Origin: an uncultured Eubacterium sp.
GTDB lineage: Bacteria; Bacillota; Clostridia; Peptostreptococcales; Anaerovoracaceae
DNA length: 12,105 bases
NCBI GenBank assembly: GCA_900542385.1
Contig: UQNP01000042.1
Location: 1-12,105 of the forward strand
Direction: 5' to 3'
Shown piece by piece: positions 1 through 5,730 of this stretch; within the stretch, counting starts at the first letter, position 1; each line of letters opens with the position of its first letter. The position numbers and the translations under genes are program-made. Under the pieces are notes generated by a model. That model had not been told where the DNA came from. It saw only the letters and a list, made by a program, of their open reading frames with translations, and made no database searches.

Positions 1-29
1 TGGAGTTCAGACGTGTGCTCTTCCGATCT
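1..29 (+). other. Illumina TruSeq read-2 adapter remnant (artefact)
   Basis: These bases match the 3' part of the Illumina TruSeq/multiplexing read-2 adapter, ending in the characteristic GCTCTTCCGATCT. This is a library-construction artefact left at a contig end and should be trimmed. Native sequence probably begins at about position 30. Any open frame that crosses this stretch is meaningless. Confidence 0.96.
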
Positions 30-153
30 GATTAAATCGTTGAAAATAAACTGCAGACCATTATTATTTATGCTGTCAAACATCAGTAATAAAAGTTACA
101 GATATGTAATTATCTCAAATTCAAGTGTTTTTTACAACCGCTGCAGCACAATT
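30..153. other. Short non-coding contig-end segment
   Basis: AT-rich sequence between the adapter and the first terminator. An open frame runs through it on the plus strand, but it begins in adapter sequence, has no convincing ribosome binding site and continues antisense into the membrane-protein gene. I see no gene, RNA or repeat here. Confidence 0.5.
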
Positions 154-183
154 ATAAAACAGCCTGCAAAATTGCAGGCTGTT
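154..183 (-). terminator. Intrinsic terminator after the membrane-protein gene
   Basis: A perfect inverted repeat, AACAGCCTGCAA (158-169) with TTGCAGGCTGTT (172-183), folds into an 11-bp stem with a four-base loop. Read on the minus strand it is followed by TTTTAT. It lies about 40 bases beyond the stop codon of the minus-strand gene ending at 226 and closes that transcript. The plus-strand side has only an interrupted CTTCTTT tract. Confidence 0.85.
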
Positions 184-225
184 CTTCTTTCCGTTAACAT
201 TATGTTATCTGCTTTTTATGTTTTT

Positions 226-1434
226 CTATTTATGAACTGTCCAGTACTCAAATCCGAAAACACTTTTTCTTATACATACGCGCATATCATCGTTTATCCT
301 GATCTGTTCATACTCGCTTTCAGTAACTGTAAATTGAGATTTCTCGCCTTTCCATTCAGCCCATACGTACCAATCCTCGTTTTTCCCGGAATTATGAGTC
401 TTGTCAGTTATAACGATTTCATCATGACCCTCCACATCGAAAGTAAGCACGAAATTTACCGGAAAAGCGATGGAAAATGAAATAAAAAGCACTGCTGCCG
501 CGACAGACAATTTTCTTGCCAACCGTTGTTTTTGCCCAAGCTTTACTGATTTGATCACAAAAGGAGTCAACAGAATTGCCGCGATGATCGCTGTAAATAT
601 CAAAATATCAGAAAAATCGTAATTATACATTCCCGATATCATAAGTAAAATTATCAGTGCAATAAGAGCTCCGCAGAAAGGTATTCGCAAAAGCTTTTCC
701 TCGACCTTCTTGCTAACGGTTTCAAAAAATACATACGGATAATATTTTACATATATACAATAAGGTACTACAGCGGCCGTTATATAGATAATTATCATAG
801 GTATCCCGCCTATAATAAAGGCCAGAACATCAGCTCCTATAAGGATCCATCCTACTGCTTTCAGTAATTTTCTGGATTTTTCTATATCTGTATCCGTATT
901 GAGATCATAAAACTCATCGATCGCATTATCTATACCTGCGATCTTCCTGTAATAACTGAGCTGCGCTCGGGTCAGAGCGTTTATATAAGGTGTTATATCT
1001 TTGCCTTCCTCTATAAATTCCCCAATATCGATGATATCTGTATCGGCAGCAGGAGATTCAAAAAACGCTTCCAAAAATCCGGCGCTCATCATCGAGTCTA
1101 CAGCGAGAAGACATCTGTAATTTTTATCGGCAATATTAAAACAGGTTCTGTTTGCCATATCTGCCAGTATGATGCAGCCGATATCCTCATATGAAATATG
1201 TACTTTTTTCCTGAGTATATAGGCTGCGATTATTTCCTCTTCGGCAAATACGATATACTGCCTTTTATATGCGAGAAACAGCATACCTCCCAATACTGCA
1301 AATATCAGAGCCACCGCTATGAATCCCAATTCCCCGGTTATAACGCTTACTGCTGTCACTATCAGCGCTGTTATGATACCGACAGCACCTATCACTTTCA
1401 CGGCACTATGAAGCCGTACGATCTTAACGTCCAT
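226..1434 (-). CDS. Multi-spanning membrane protein of unknown function
   Basis: I do not recognise this 402-residue protein as a named family. Its layout is clear. Two hydrophobic segments (about 12-34 and 36-56) are followed by a soluble region of about 130 residues, whose beta-rich start (YIVFAEEEIIAAY, then KKVHISYEDIG) resembles bacterial PH-like domains that follow a membrane hairpin. Further membrane segments lie at about 193-229, 250-269, 277-295 and 309-331. A polar, aromatic-rich C-terminal domain (about 332-402) would be extracytoplasmic if there is an odd number of spans after the soluble domain. The start is supported by GGAGG five bases upstream of ATG. It follows tsf after a strong terminator with only about 35 bases between, and I see no convincing promoter there, so expression may rely on read-through. 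The PH-like assignment is inference. Confidence 0.8.
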   Translation of the reverse strand: MDVKIVRLHSAVKVIGAVGIITALIVTAVSVITGELGFIAVALIFAVLGGMLFLAYKRQYIVFAEEEIIAAYILRKKVHISYEDIGCIILADMANRTCFNIADKNYRCLLAVDSMMSAGFLEAFFESPAADTDIIDIGEFIEEGKDITPYINALTRAQLSYYRKIAGIDNAIDEFYDLNTDTDIEKSRKLLKAVGWILIGADVLAFIIGGIPMIIIYITAAVVPYCIYVKYYPYVFFETVSKKVEEKLLRIPFCGALIALIILLMISGMYNYDFSDILIFTAIIAAILLTPFVIKSVKLGQKQRLARKLSVAAAVLFISFSIAFPVNFVLTFDVEGHDEIVITDKTHNSGKNEDWYVWAEWKGEKSQFTVTESEYEQIRINDDMRVCIRKSVFGFEYWTVHK

Positions 1435-1469
1435 ATTCCCTCCGCTGCGATCTCATGAAATTTTCTGTG

Positions 1470-1494
1470 AAAAAGCCCGCAGTTTCCTGCGGGC
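1470..1494 (-). terminator. Intrinsic terminator of the rpsB-tsf operon
   Basis: On the minus strand the transcript reads GCCCGCAG-GAAA-CTGCGGGC followed by TTTTT: an 8-bp GC-rich stem capped by a GNRA tetraloop, then a U-tract. It sits about 40 bases after the tsf stop codon. This is a textbook Rho-independent terminator and marks the end of the rpsB-tsf transcript. Confidence 0.95.
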
Positions 1495-1535
1495 ATATTC
1501 CTTTTCATTCATCGATTTTCATAAAACAGCACTCT

Positions 1536-2450
1536 TTATTTTTTCATCTGAGCTGCTACTTCTGCTGCGAAATCTTCTTCTTTCTTTTCGATTCCTTCTC
1601 CGACTTCATATCTCGTCATGGATGCGATCTCGATCGGTTTTCCGATTTCTTTTGCGACGCTGTCAACATACTGCTTTACGCTGAGATCTCCGTTTTTAAC
1701 AAATTTCTGATCTACGAGGCATACTTCTTTATAGATAGCCTTTACTTTACCCGGTATGATCTTGTCGAGCATCTTCTCAGGCTTTCCTTCGTTGAGCAGC
1801 TGCTGTCTTGCGATCTCTTTTTCCGATTCGAGCCATTCAGGATCGACCTGACTTTCATCCAGGAACTTAGGATTCATTGAAGCAATCTGCATTGCCACAT
1901 CTTTACCTGCTACAGCTACTTCATCCACAGACGCATCTGTCTTAAGACCTACTATTACACCGATGCTTCCGTTGCCGTGTATATATCCTGTATAAACAAC
2001 GCCTGGATCAGCCAGCTTTTCAAATCTTCTGATGCTGAGGTTTTCACCTATAGTAGCAATCTTGTTAGTGAGAACCTCCTGCACAGTTCCTTCATCACCA
2101 TAAGGAAGCGCCATGAAAGCATCCATGTCTGCCGCATCGTTATTAAGAGCCATTTCAGCGAGAGTATCAACGAAGTTTACAAACTCTTCGTTCTTTGCAA
2201 CAAAGTCTGTTTCAGAATTAACTTCAACGATCGCTGCTGCGCTGCCGTCTGCCGCAAAAGCAGTCTTTACAAGACCCATTGCAGCAACTCTTCCGGCTTT
2301 TTTCGCTGCCTTTGAAAGACCTTTTTCTCTAAGTATTTCAACAGCCTTATCCATATCTCCGTCTGATTCAACGAGAGCTTTTTTGCAATCCATCATGCCT
2401 GCGCCTGTCATTTCACGCAGCTCTTTTACCATCTGTGCTGTTACAGCCAT
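1536..2450 (-). CDS. tsf: Translation elongation factor Ts
   Basis: EF-Ts is the nucleotide-exchange factor that releases GDP from EF-Tu in the cytoplasm. The 304-residue protein opens with the N-terminal UBA-like domain (about 1-55), including the conserved TGAGMMDCKKAL. The core then carries the EF-Tu-contacting TDFVAKN signature at 81-87. The remainder is the dimerisation/core domain, ending in a helical segment rich in Glu and Lys. Length is normal for bacteria. The ATG is preceded by AAGGAGGA at suitable spacing. It lies 29 bases after rpsB on the same strand, the usual order for these two genes, and the pair ends at the terminator just downstream. pyrH and frr, often next in line, do not follow here. 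Confidence 0.98.
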   Translation of the reverse strand: MAVTAQMVKELREMTGAGMMDCKKALVESDGDMDKAVEILREKGLSKAAKKAGRVAAMGLVKTAFAADGSAAAIVEVNSETDFVAKNEEFVNFVDTLAEMALNNDAADMDAFMALPYGDEGTVQEVLTNKIATIGENLSIRRFEKLADPGVVYTGYIHGNGSIGVIVGLKTDASVDEVAVAGKDVAMQIASMNPKFLDESQVDPEWLESEKEIARQQLLNEGKPEKMLDKIIPGKVKAIYKEVCLVDQKFVKNGDLSVKQYVDSVAKEIGKPIEIASMTRYEVGEGIEKKEEDFAAEVAAQMKK

Positions 2451-2479
2451 TTGACTTTTCCTCCTTAGTAATCCTTTTA

Positions 2480-3265
2480 TTATTCCTCGTCTGCATCCTT
2501 TTCAGCTTTTTCCGCAGCAGCCTCTTCGGCTGTCTCTGCATCAGCTTCTTCTGAAGCTTCCGCTTCGCTGTCATCAAAGCTTTCACCCTGCTTTGCTTCT
2601 ATTACCGCATCTGCCATGCAGCCTGATATAAGCTTTACAGCTCTGATAGCATCATCGTTTGCAGGGATGATATAATCTACATCATCAGGGTCACAGTTTG
2701 TGTCAACCACACCGATAATAGGAATTCCAAGGATTCTCGCCTCTTTAACAGCGATCCTTTCCTTTTTAGGGTCAACTATGAATATAGCTCCCGGCATTCC
2801 CTTCATGTCTTTTATTCCGCCGAGGAATTTCTCAAGCTTATCCATTTCATGTCTTAATTTTATTACTTCTTTCTTGGAAAGCTTATCGAAGGTTCCGTCT
2901 TCTTCCATAGTTTTTATTTCATTAAGTCTTCTGATTCTGCCTGATATAGTCTTATAATTTGTGAGCATGCCTCCGAGCCATCTCTGGTTTACGTAGAACA
3001 TGTCGCATCTCTTAGCTTCATCATAGATAGCTGCCTGCGCCTGCTTCTTTGTACCTACGAAAAGTATAGGTTTTCCGCTCGCTGCAACTTCCTTAACAAA
3101 TTCATAAGCTTCATCGATTTTCTTTACGGTCTTCTGCAGGTCTATGATATATATACCGTTTCTTTCCGTAAAAATGTAAGGAGCCATCTTAGGGTTCCAT
3201 CTTCTTGTCTGGTGTCCGAAGTGCACACCTGCTTCAAGCAACTGCTTCATTGAAATTACTGACAT
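2480..3265 (-). CDS. rpsB: 30S ribosomal protein S2
   Basis: S2 is a late-assembling small-subunit protein on the back of the 30S. The 261-residue product starts [18 protein letters not shown] and contains the family hallmarks: [11 protein letters not shown], the FVGTKKQA segment, [11 protein letters not shown], and [15 protein letters not shown] leading to [15 protein letters not shown]. The last 36 or so residues form an extra tail made largely of Glu, Asp and Ala, longer than the minimal S2 fold needs. I chose the ATG at 3265 because GAAAGGAG lies just upstream and homologues begin there. The frame stays open to a GTG at 3352, but that reading runs through the leader. It has its own promoter and is followed by tsf. 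Confidence 0.98.
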   Translation of the reverse strand: MSVISMKQLLEAGVHFGHQTRRWNPKMAPYIFTERNGIYIIDLQKTVKKIDEAYEFVKEVAASGKPILFVGTKKQAQAAIYDEAKRCDMFYVNQRWLGGMLTNYKTISGRIRRLNEIKTMEEDGTFDKLSKKEVIKLRHEMDKLEKFLGGIKDMKGMPGAIFIVDPKKERIAVKEARILGIPIIGVVDTNCDPDDVDYIIPANDDAIRAVKLISGCMADAVIEAKQGESFDDSEAEASEEADAETAEEAAAEKAEKDADEE

Positions 3266-3398
3266 TCTTTTTCTCCTTTCGGTTTTGTCCTTCCACCGCG
3301 GCATTTTCGAAAGCAACCCGTCTGATATCCGGACCGGCACCGGCTTTCTCACCTCCGGTGTGTAAACTTATAAAATACATCCACTTATGTGGACGACA
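3266..3398 (-). promoter_or_regulatory. rpsB 5' leader, candidate S2 autoregulatory RNA
   Basis: About 130 nt lie between the predicted transcription start (near 3398) and the rpsB ATG. In transcript order there is a 5-bp hairpin TCCAC-ATAA-GTGGA (3393-3380). A second hairpin with stem CACCGG/CCGGTG follows (3360-3355 with 3343-3338). It surrounds a very strong SD-like GGAGGTGAG (3356-3348), beyond which is GC-rich sequence reaching the true SD. A structured leader on a ribosomal-protein operon suggests feedback by S2, but that is inference. I could not match it to a specific described leader family. Confidence 0.5.
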
Positions 3399-3404
3399 TT
3401 TATT

Positions 3405-3433
3405 AATATACTACACAATGTTTGAAATTACAA
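3405..3433 (-). promoter_or_regulatory. Sigma-A promoter of rpsB-tsf
   Basis: Read on the minus strand: -35 TTGTAA (3433-3428), a 17-base spacer, and -10 TATATT (3410-3405). This predicts a start near 3398. The -35 box begins only about six bases after the stop codon of the upstream LytTR gene, so the operon has its own promoter even though the genes are nearly contiguous. Confidence 0.75.
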
Positions 3434-3438
3434 CGTTT

Positions 3439-3777
3439 TTATATGATTTTACCAAATTTTTTTGACAGATACCTTAAAAATTTTTTTCTCGCTTTTCTGT
3501 AGGTTTCTCTGCCGAAAAAAATACAGTCATTGCTGCTCACATATATTTTCCCGTCACCCATAACTATTATTTCATCCATGTTTATTATATAGCTTCTGTG
3601 ACAGTATAAAAATCTTTCGTCCAGATGCGGTTTAAGCTCTGTGAATCTGCCGTAAAATTCTATGTTTCCGGTCTTCATATGAATTATTATTTTCCTGAGA
3701 TCTTTTTCAAAAAACACTACATCCTTAAATTTTACGACATACACCTTGTTTTTAGTTTTCACTGCAAACTTTTCCAT
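3439..3777 (-). CDS. Stand-alone LytTR-type DNA-binding regulator
   Basis: A 112-residue protein made almost entirely of one LytTR domain, the beta-rich DNA-binding fold of AgrA/LytR-type regulators. Typical pieces are VVFFEKDLRKIIIHMKTG, then FYGRFTELKPHL, then FLYCHRSYIINMDEI and the closing strand with VSSNDCIFFGRETYRKARKKFL. There is no receiver domain and no membrane segment, so it is a single-domain regulator with no visible sensor; its targets are unknown. The frame opens at 3816, but that ATG lies inside a long inverted repeat. I prefer the ATG at 3777, which begins the domain and has GGAAGGGG about ten bases upstream. It sits between rpoZ and rpsB on the same strand. Family is confident; start is moderate. 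Confidence 0.87.
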   Translation of the reverse strand: MEKFAVKTKNKVYVVKFKDVVFFEKDLRKIIIHMKTGNIEFYGRFTELKPHLDERFLYCHRSYIINMDEIIVMGDGKIYVSSNDCIFFGRETYRKARKKFLRYLSKKFGKII

Positions 3778-3787
3778 AACTAAAGAT

Positions 3788-3827
3788 CCCCTTCCATAAT
3801 GGCAGACTTCTGCCATTATGGAAGGGG
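3788..3827 (-). repeat. 19-bp perfect inverted repeat over the LytTR gene RBS
   Basis: The arms 3788-3806 and 3809-3827 are perfectly complementary over 19 bp with a two-base centre (about 18 bp with a four-base loop as RNA). No U-tract follows on either strand, so it is not an ordinary intrinsic terminator. In the minus-strand transcript its 3' arm contains the only SD-like sequence (GGAAGGGG) for the LytTR gene, so a formed hairpin would bury it. It could be a translational or mRNA-stability switch, or a binding site for a dimeric protein. The repeat is seen; its role is inference. Confidence 0.85.
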
Positions 3828-3873
3828 AAATTCCGTCTACTTGGATTTTTTTATTTGTCAGCCGATGATAAAC

Positions 3874-4068
3874 TTATACAGTTTCTCTGTAGGTTATAAG
3901 GTTCTCTGCTATTTCATTCGCTGCGATCGATACAGGTTTTTCCACATCTGCCTCTGTAAGCTTAGGCATACCGTCTATGATATCTCTCGCTCTTTTCGCT
4001 GCAAGTATCACCAGCGTATATCTGCTGTCAGCTTTTTTTCTTATCTCATTTATAGATGGATATAACAT
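3874..4068 (-). CDS. rpoZ: RNA polymerase omega subunit
   Basis: A 64-residue omega subunit, which helps assemble RNA polymerase by clamping the beta' subunit. The family core is visible: SINEIRKKADSRYTLVILAAKRARDI near the N-terminus (about 5-30), then KPVSIAANEIAENLI (about 44-58). It is short but normal for Firmicutes omega. The ATG overlaps the gmk stop codon by one base (TAATG), which fits translational coupling to gmk. gmk-rpoZ is a widely conserved pair. The usual downstream coaBC/priA genes are not here; a LytTR gene and then rpsB follow. I see no terminator after the stop codon. Confidence 0.95.
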   Translation of the reverse strand: MLYPSINEIRKKADSRYTLVILAAKRARDIIDGMPKLTEADVEKPVSIAANEIAENLITYRETV

Positions 4069-4682
4069 TATAAAACCTCCTCATATTTATCGACTATGCG
4101 CTTAACTTCCTCATCGTTTATCTTACACTGCTCCGCCGTTATTATCGCTCTTACTCTGTCTATCGCCACATCAAGTTCCTCATTTATCACTCTGTAATCG
4201 TACTTATCTATGCAGCGTATTTCATTCAAAGCCTCGCCAAGTCTTCTCGCCATGGTCTCTTCTGTTTCTGAGCCTCTGCCTTTGATCCTGTTCTTGAGCT
4301 CTGTAAGAGAGGGCGGAAGAATAAATATAAACACTCCCTCAGGATAATTCTTTTTTATCTGCATCGCTCCCTGTACATCTATCTCAAGAATAACATCTAT
4401 ACCGGCATTTATCCACTCCAAAACCTTTCTCTTTGGAGTTCCGTAAAAATTTCCGTAAACATCCGCATACTCCATAAAGCCGTCTTCTTCTATGAGTTTT
4501 TCAAAAGATTCCCTGTCTACGAAATGATAATGGACTTTATCTATCTCGCCTTTTCTCGGTGATCTGGTCGTCATGGATACAGACATTTCTATATTTCTTT
4601 CCTGATCCAGAATTTCCTTGCAAATAGTCCCTTTACCTGCTCCGGACGGTCCCGAAACAACAAACAGCTTACCTTTAGTCAT
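4068..4682 (-). CDS. gmk: Guanylate kinase
   Basis: Gmk phosphorylates GMP (and dGMP) to GDP with ATP, an essential step of purine nucleotide supply in the cytoplasm. The 204-residue protein has the P-loop GPSGAGKGT at 11-19. It also has the GMP-binding region (SVSMTTRSPRKGEIDKVHYHFV, then FMEYADVYGNFYGTP), LEIDVQGAMQIKK, and the lid region with KGRGSETEETMARRL. Length is typical. The ATG has AGGAGA about seven bases upstream and a good promoter in the 88-base gap behind it. Its stop overlaps the rpoZ start. In many Firmicutes a small remA (DUF370) gene lies between yicC and gmk; this gap is too short to hold one. Confidence 0.97.
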   Translation of the reverse strand: MTKGKLFVVSGPSGAGKGTICKEILDQERNIEMSVSMTTRSPRKGEIDKVHYHFVDRESFEKLIEEDGFMEYADVYGNFYGTPKRKVLEWINAGIDVILEIDVQGAMQIKKNYPEGVFIFILPPSLTELKNRIKGRGSETEETMARRLGEALNEIRCIDKYDYRVINEELDVAIDRVRAIITAEQCKINDEEVKRIVDKYEEVL

Positions 4683-4714
4683 ACGTTTTCTCCTGGAAAT
4701 CTTGATGCCCTAAC

Positions 4715-4727
4715 TTGTTCTGAACAA
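4715..4727. promoter_or_regulatory. Palindrome at the gmk transcription start
   Basis: TTGTTC-T-GAACAA is a perfect 6+1+6 palindrome. It begins three bases downstream of the gmk -10 box, covering the expected transcription start. The position would suit a repressor operator. It does not match the Gram-positive LexA box, whose half-sites face the other way (GAAC-N4-GTTC). It could also be chance in AT-rich DNA. The cognate protein is unknown. Confidence 0.35.
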
Positions 4728-4729
4728 AT

Positions 4730-4758
4730 ATTATACCACTGTTTGATCATACCTTCAA
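4730..4758 (-). promoter_or_regulatory. Sigma-A promoter of gmk-rpoZ
   Basis: On the minus strand: -35 TTGAAG (4758-4753), a 17-base spacer and a consensus -10 TATAAT (4735-4730), with TG two bases before the -10. The start is expected near 4723, giving a leader of about 40 nt with AGGAGA before the gmk ATG. gmk-rpoZ can therefore be transcribed independently of yicC. Confidence 0.85.
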
Positions 4759-4770
4759 GATAAAAATATT

Positions 4771-5655
4771 CTATTCTATATTTTGCACTTGTTCCCTTAT
4801 CTTTTCGATCTCGCTTTTCGCTTCAAGCATAAGTGATGTTATTTCCATATCGTTAGCCTTTGAGCCTATGGTATTGGCTTCCCTATTCATTTCCTGCACA
4901 AGAAAATCCAGCTTCTTTCCCGAAGGCTCTTCACCTGAGCACAATATCTTTTCAAGCTGCGCCATATGACTGTCCAGTCTTACTATTTCCTCCGTTATAT
5001 TTGCCTTGTCCGCAAACACCGCTGCCTCCATGAGTATACGTTCCTCAGGTATCTGTGCCGCGTCGCCTATCAACTCTGCGATCCTGCTTCTCAGCCTGTC
5101 CGTGTACTCTTTTGCCACTGCAGGCGCTCTTTTGTCTATTTTTTTAACTATATCTCTTACGAGTCTTCCTCTCATAATAAGATCTTCAGACAATTTCCTG
5201 CCTTCTATTGCCCTCATCTCTTCCAAATTGCCGGCAGCTGCAGATACTGCCTGTTTTATCGCTTCCTCTGCGGCGTCTTCATTTTCTACATCGGGAACAG
5301 CCCTGAGCACATCAGGCATTGAAGCGATCAGCTTAAGATCCACATCGCCTTCCAGAGAATATGTATCCTTGAGGTCTCTCAGATTTTCTATATACTGACC
5401 TGCAACTGATGAACTGAGCTTTACAGTAACATCATCTTCAGAAAGGTTCTCGATTATTATAGAAATCTCTGCTTTTCCCCTTTTGAGTTTCTCCTTCACT
5501 ATGGATTTTATACTTTCCTCTGCAAAAGAATATCTCTTCGGCATTTTTACGTTTATATCCATATATCTGTGATTTACGCTTTTTATCTCCGCAGTGACTA
5601 TGCGCTTCCCATCGGAGTATTCACCGCGTCCGAATCCTGTCATACTTTTTATCAT
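4771..5655 (-). CDS. YicC family protein (putative endoribonuclease)
   Basis: A 294-residue YicC-type protein. The diagnostic start MIKSMTGFGRG is followed by the N-terminal domain with EIKSVNHRYMDINVKMPKR. The C-terminal DUF1732 portion has RILMEAAVFADKANITEEIVRLDSH and ends with the conserved GKKLDFLVQEMNREANTIGSKAND. Escherichia coli YicC has been reported as an endoribonuclease affecting small-RNA turnover; transfer of that activity here is inference. A GTG at 5664 is in frame and adds MKK, but the ATG at 5655 matches the family start and leaves better spacing from AGGATGAG upstream. It precedes gmk, a common arrangement, and diverges from rqcH. Confidence 0.93.
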   Translation of the reverse strand: MIKSMTGFGRGEYSDGKRIVTAEIKSVNHRYMDINVKMPKRYSFAEESIKSIVKEKLKRGKAEISIIIENLSEDDVTVKLSSSVAGQYIENLRDLKDTYSLEGDVDLKLIASMPDVLRAVPDVENEDAAEEAIKQAVSAAAGNLEEMRAIEGRKLSEDLIMRGRLVRDIVKKIDKRAPAVAKEYTDRLRSRIAELIGDAAQIPEERILMEAAVFADKANITEEIVRLDSHMAQLEKILCSGEEPSGKKLDFLVQEMNREANTIGSKANDMEITSLMLEAKSEIEKIREQVQNIE

Positions 5656-5730
5656 CTTTTTCACTCATCCTGTTCTTTTTATGATAATATAGTTAATTAT
5701 ATCATAACAATTATCCGGAGGAAAGTTTCA
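5656..5730. promoter_or_regulatory. Divergent yicC / rqcH control region
   Basis: A 75-base, very AT-rich gap between two divergent genes, so it should carry promoters on both strands. Several -10-like hexamers (TATAAT, TATATT, TATCAT) lie on both strands around 5680-5705, but I find no pairing with a good -35 at 16-18 bases that I would stand behind. The plus-strand side ends in the strong SD GGAGGAAAG at 5717-5725, which fixes the rqcH start. Confidence 0.5.

Noticed and set aside
13..480. 155-codon plus-strand open frame at the contig end
   Set aside because: It begins in adapter sequence, crosses the terminator at 158-183 and runs antisense to the membrane-protein gene. It has no ribosome binding site and no recognisable protein features.
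3266..3352. N-terminal extension of S2 to GTG 3352 as the main start
   Set aside because: S2 homologues start at [13 protein letters not shown], and a proper SD precedes 3265. The extension has leader-like, hairpin-rich sequence. It is kept only as a regulatory oddity.
3788..3827. The long palindrome as an intrinsic terminator for gmk-rpoZ
   Set aside because: The stem is strong, but the following bases (ATCTTTAG on the minus strand, AAATTCC on the plus strand) give no U-tract.
4715..4727. LexA/SOS box at the gmk promoter
   Set aside because: The Gram-positive LexA box is GAAC-N4-GTTC. Here the half-sites are in the opposite order with one central base, so it does not match.
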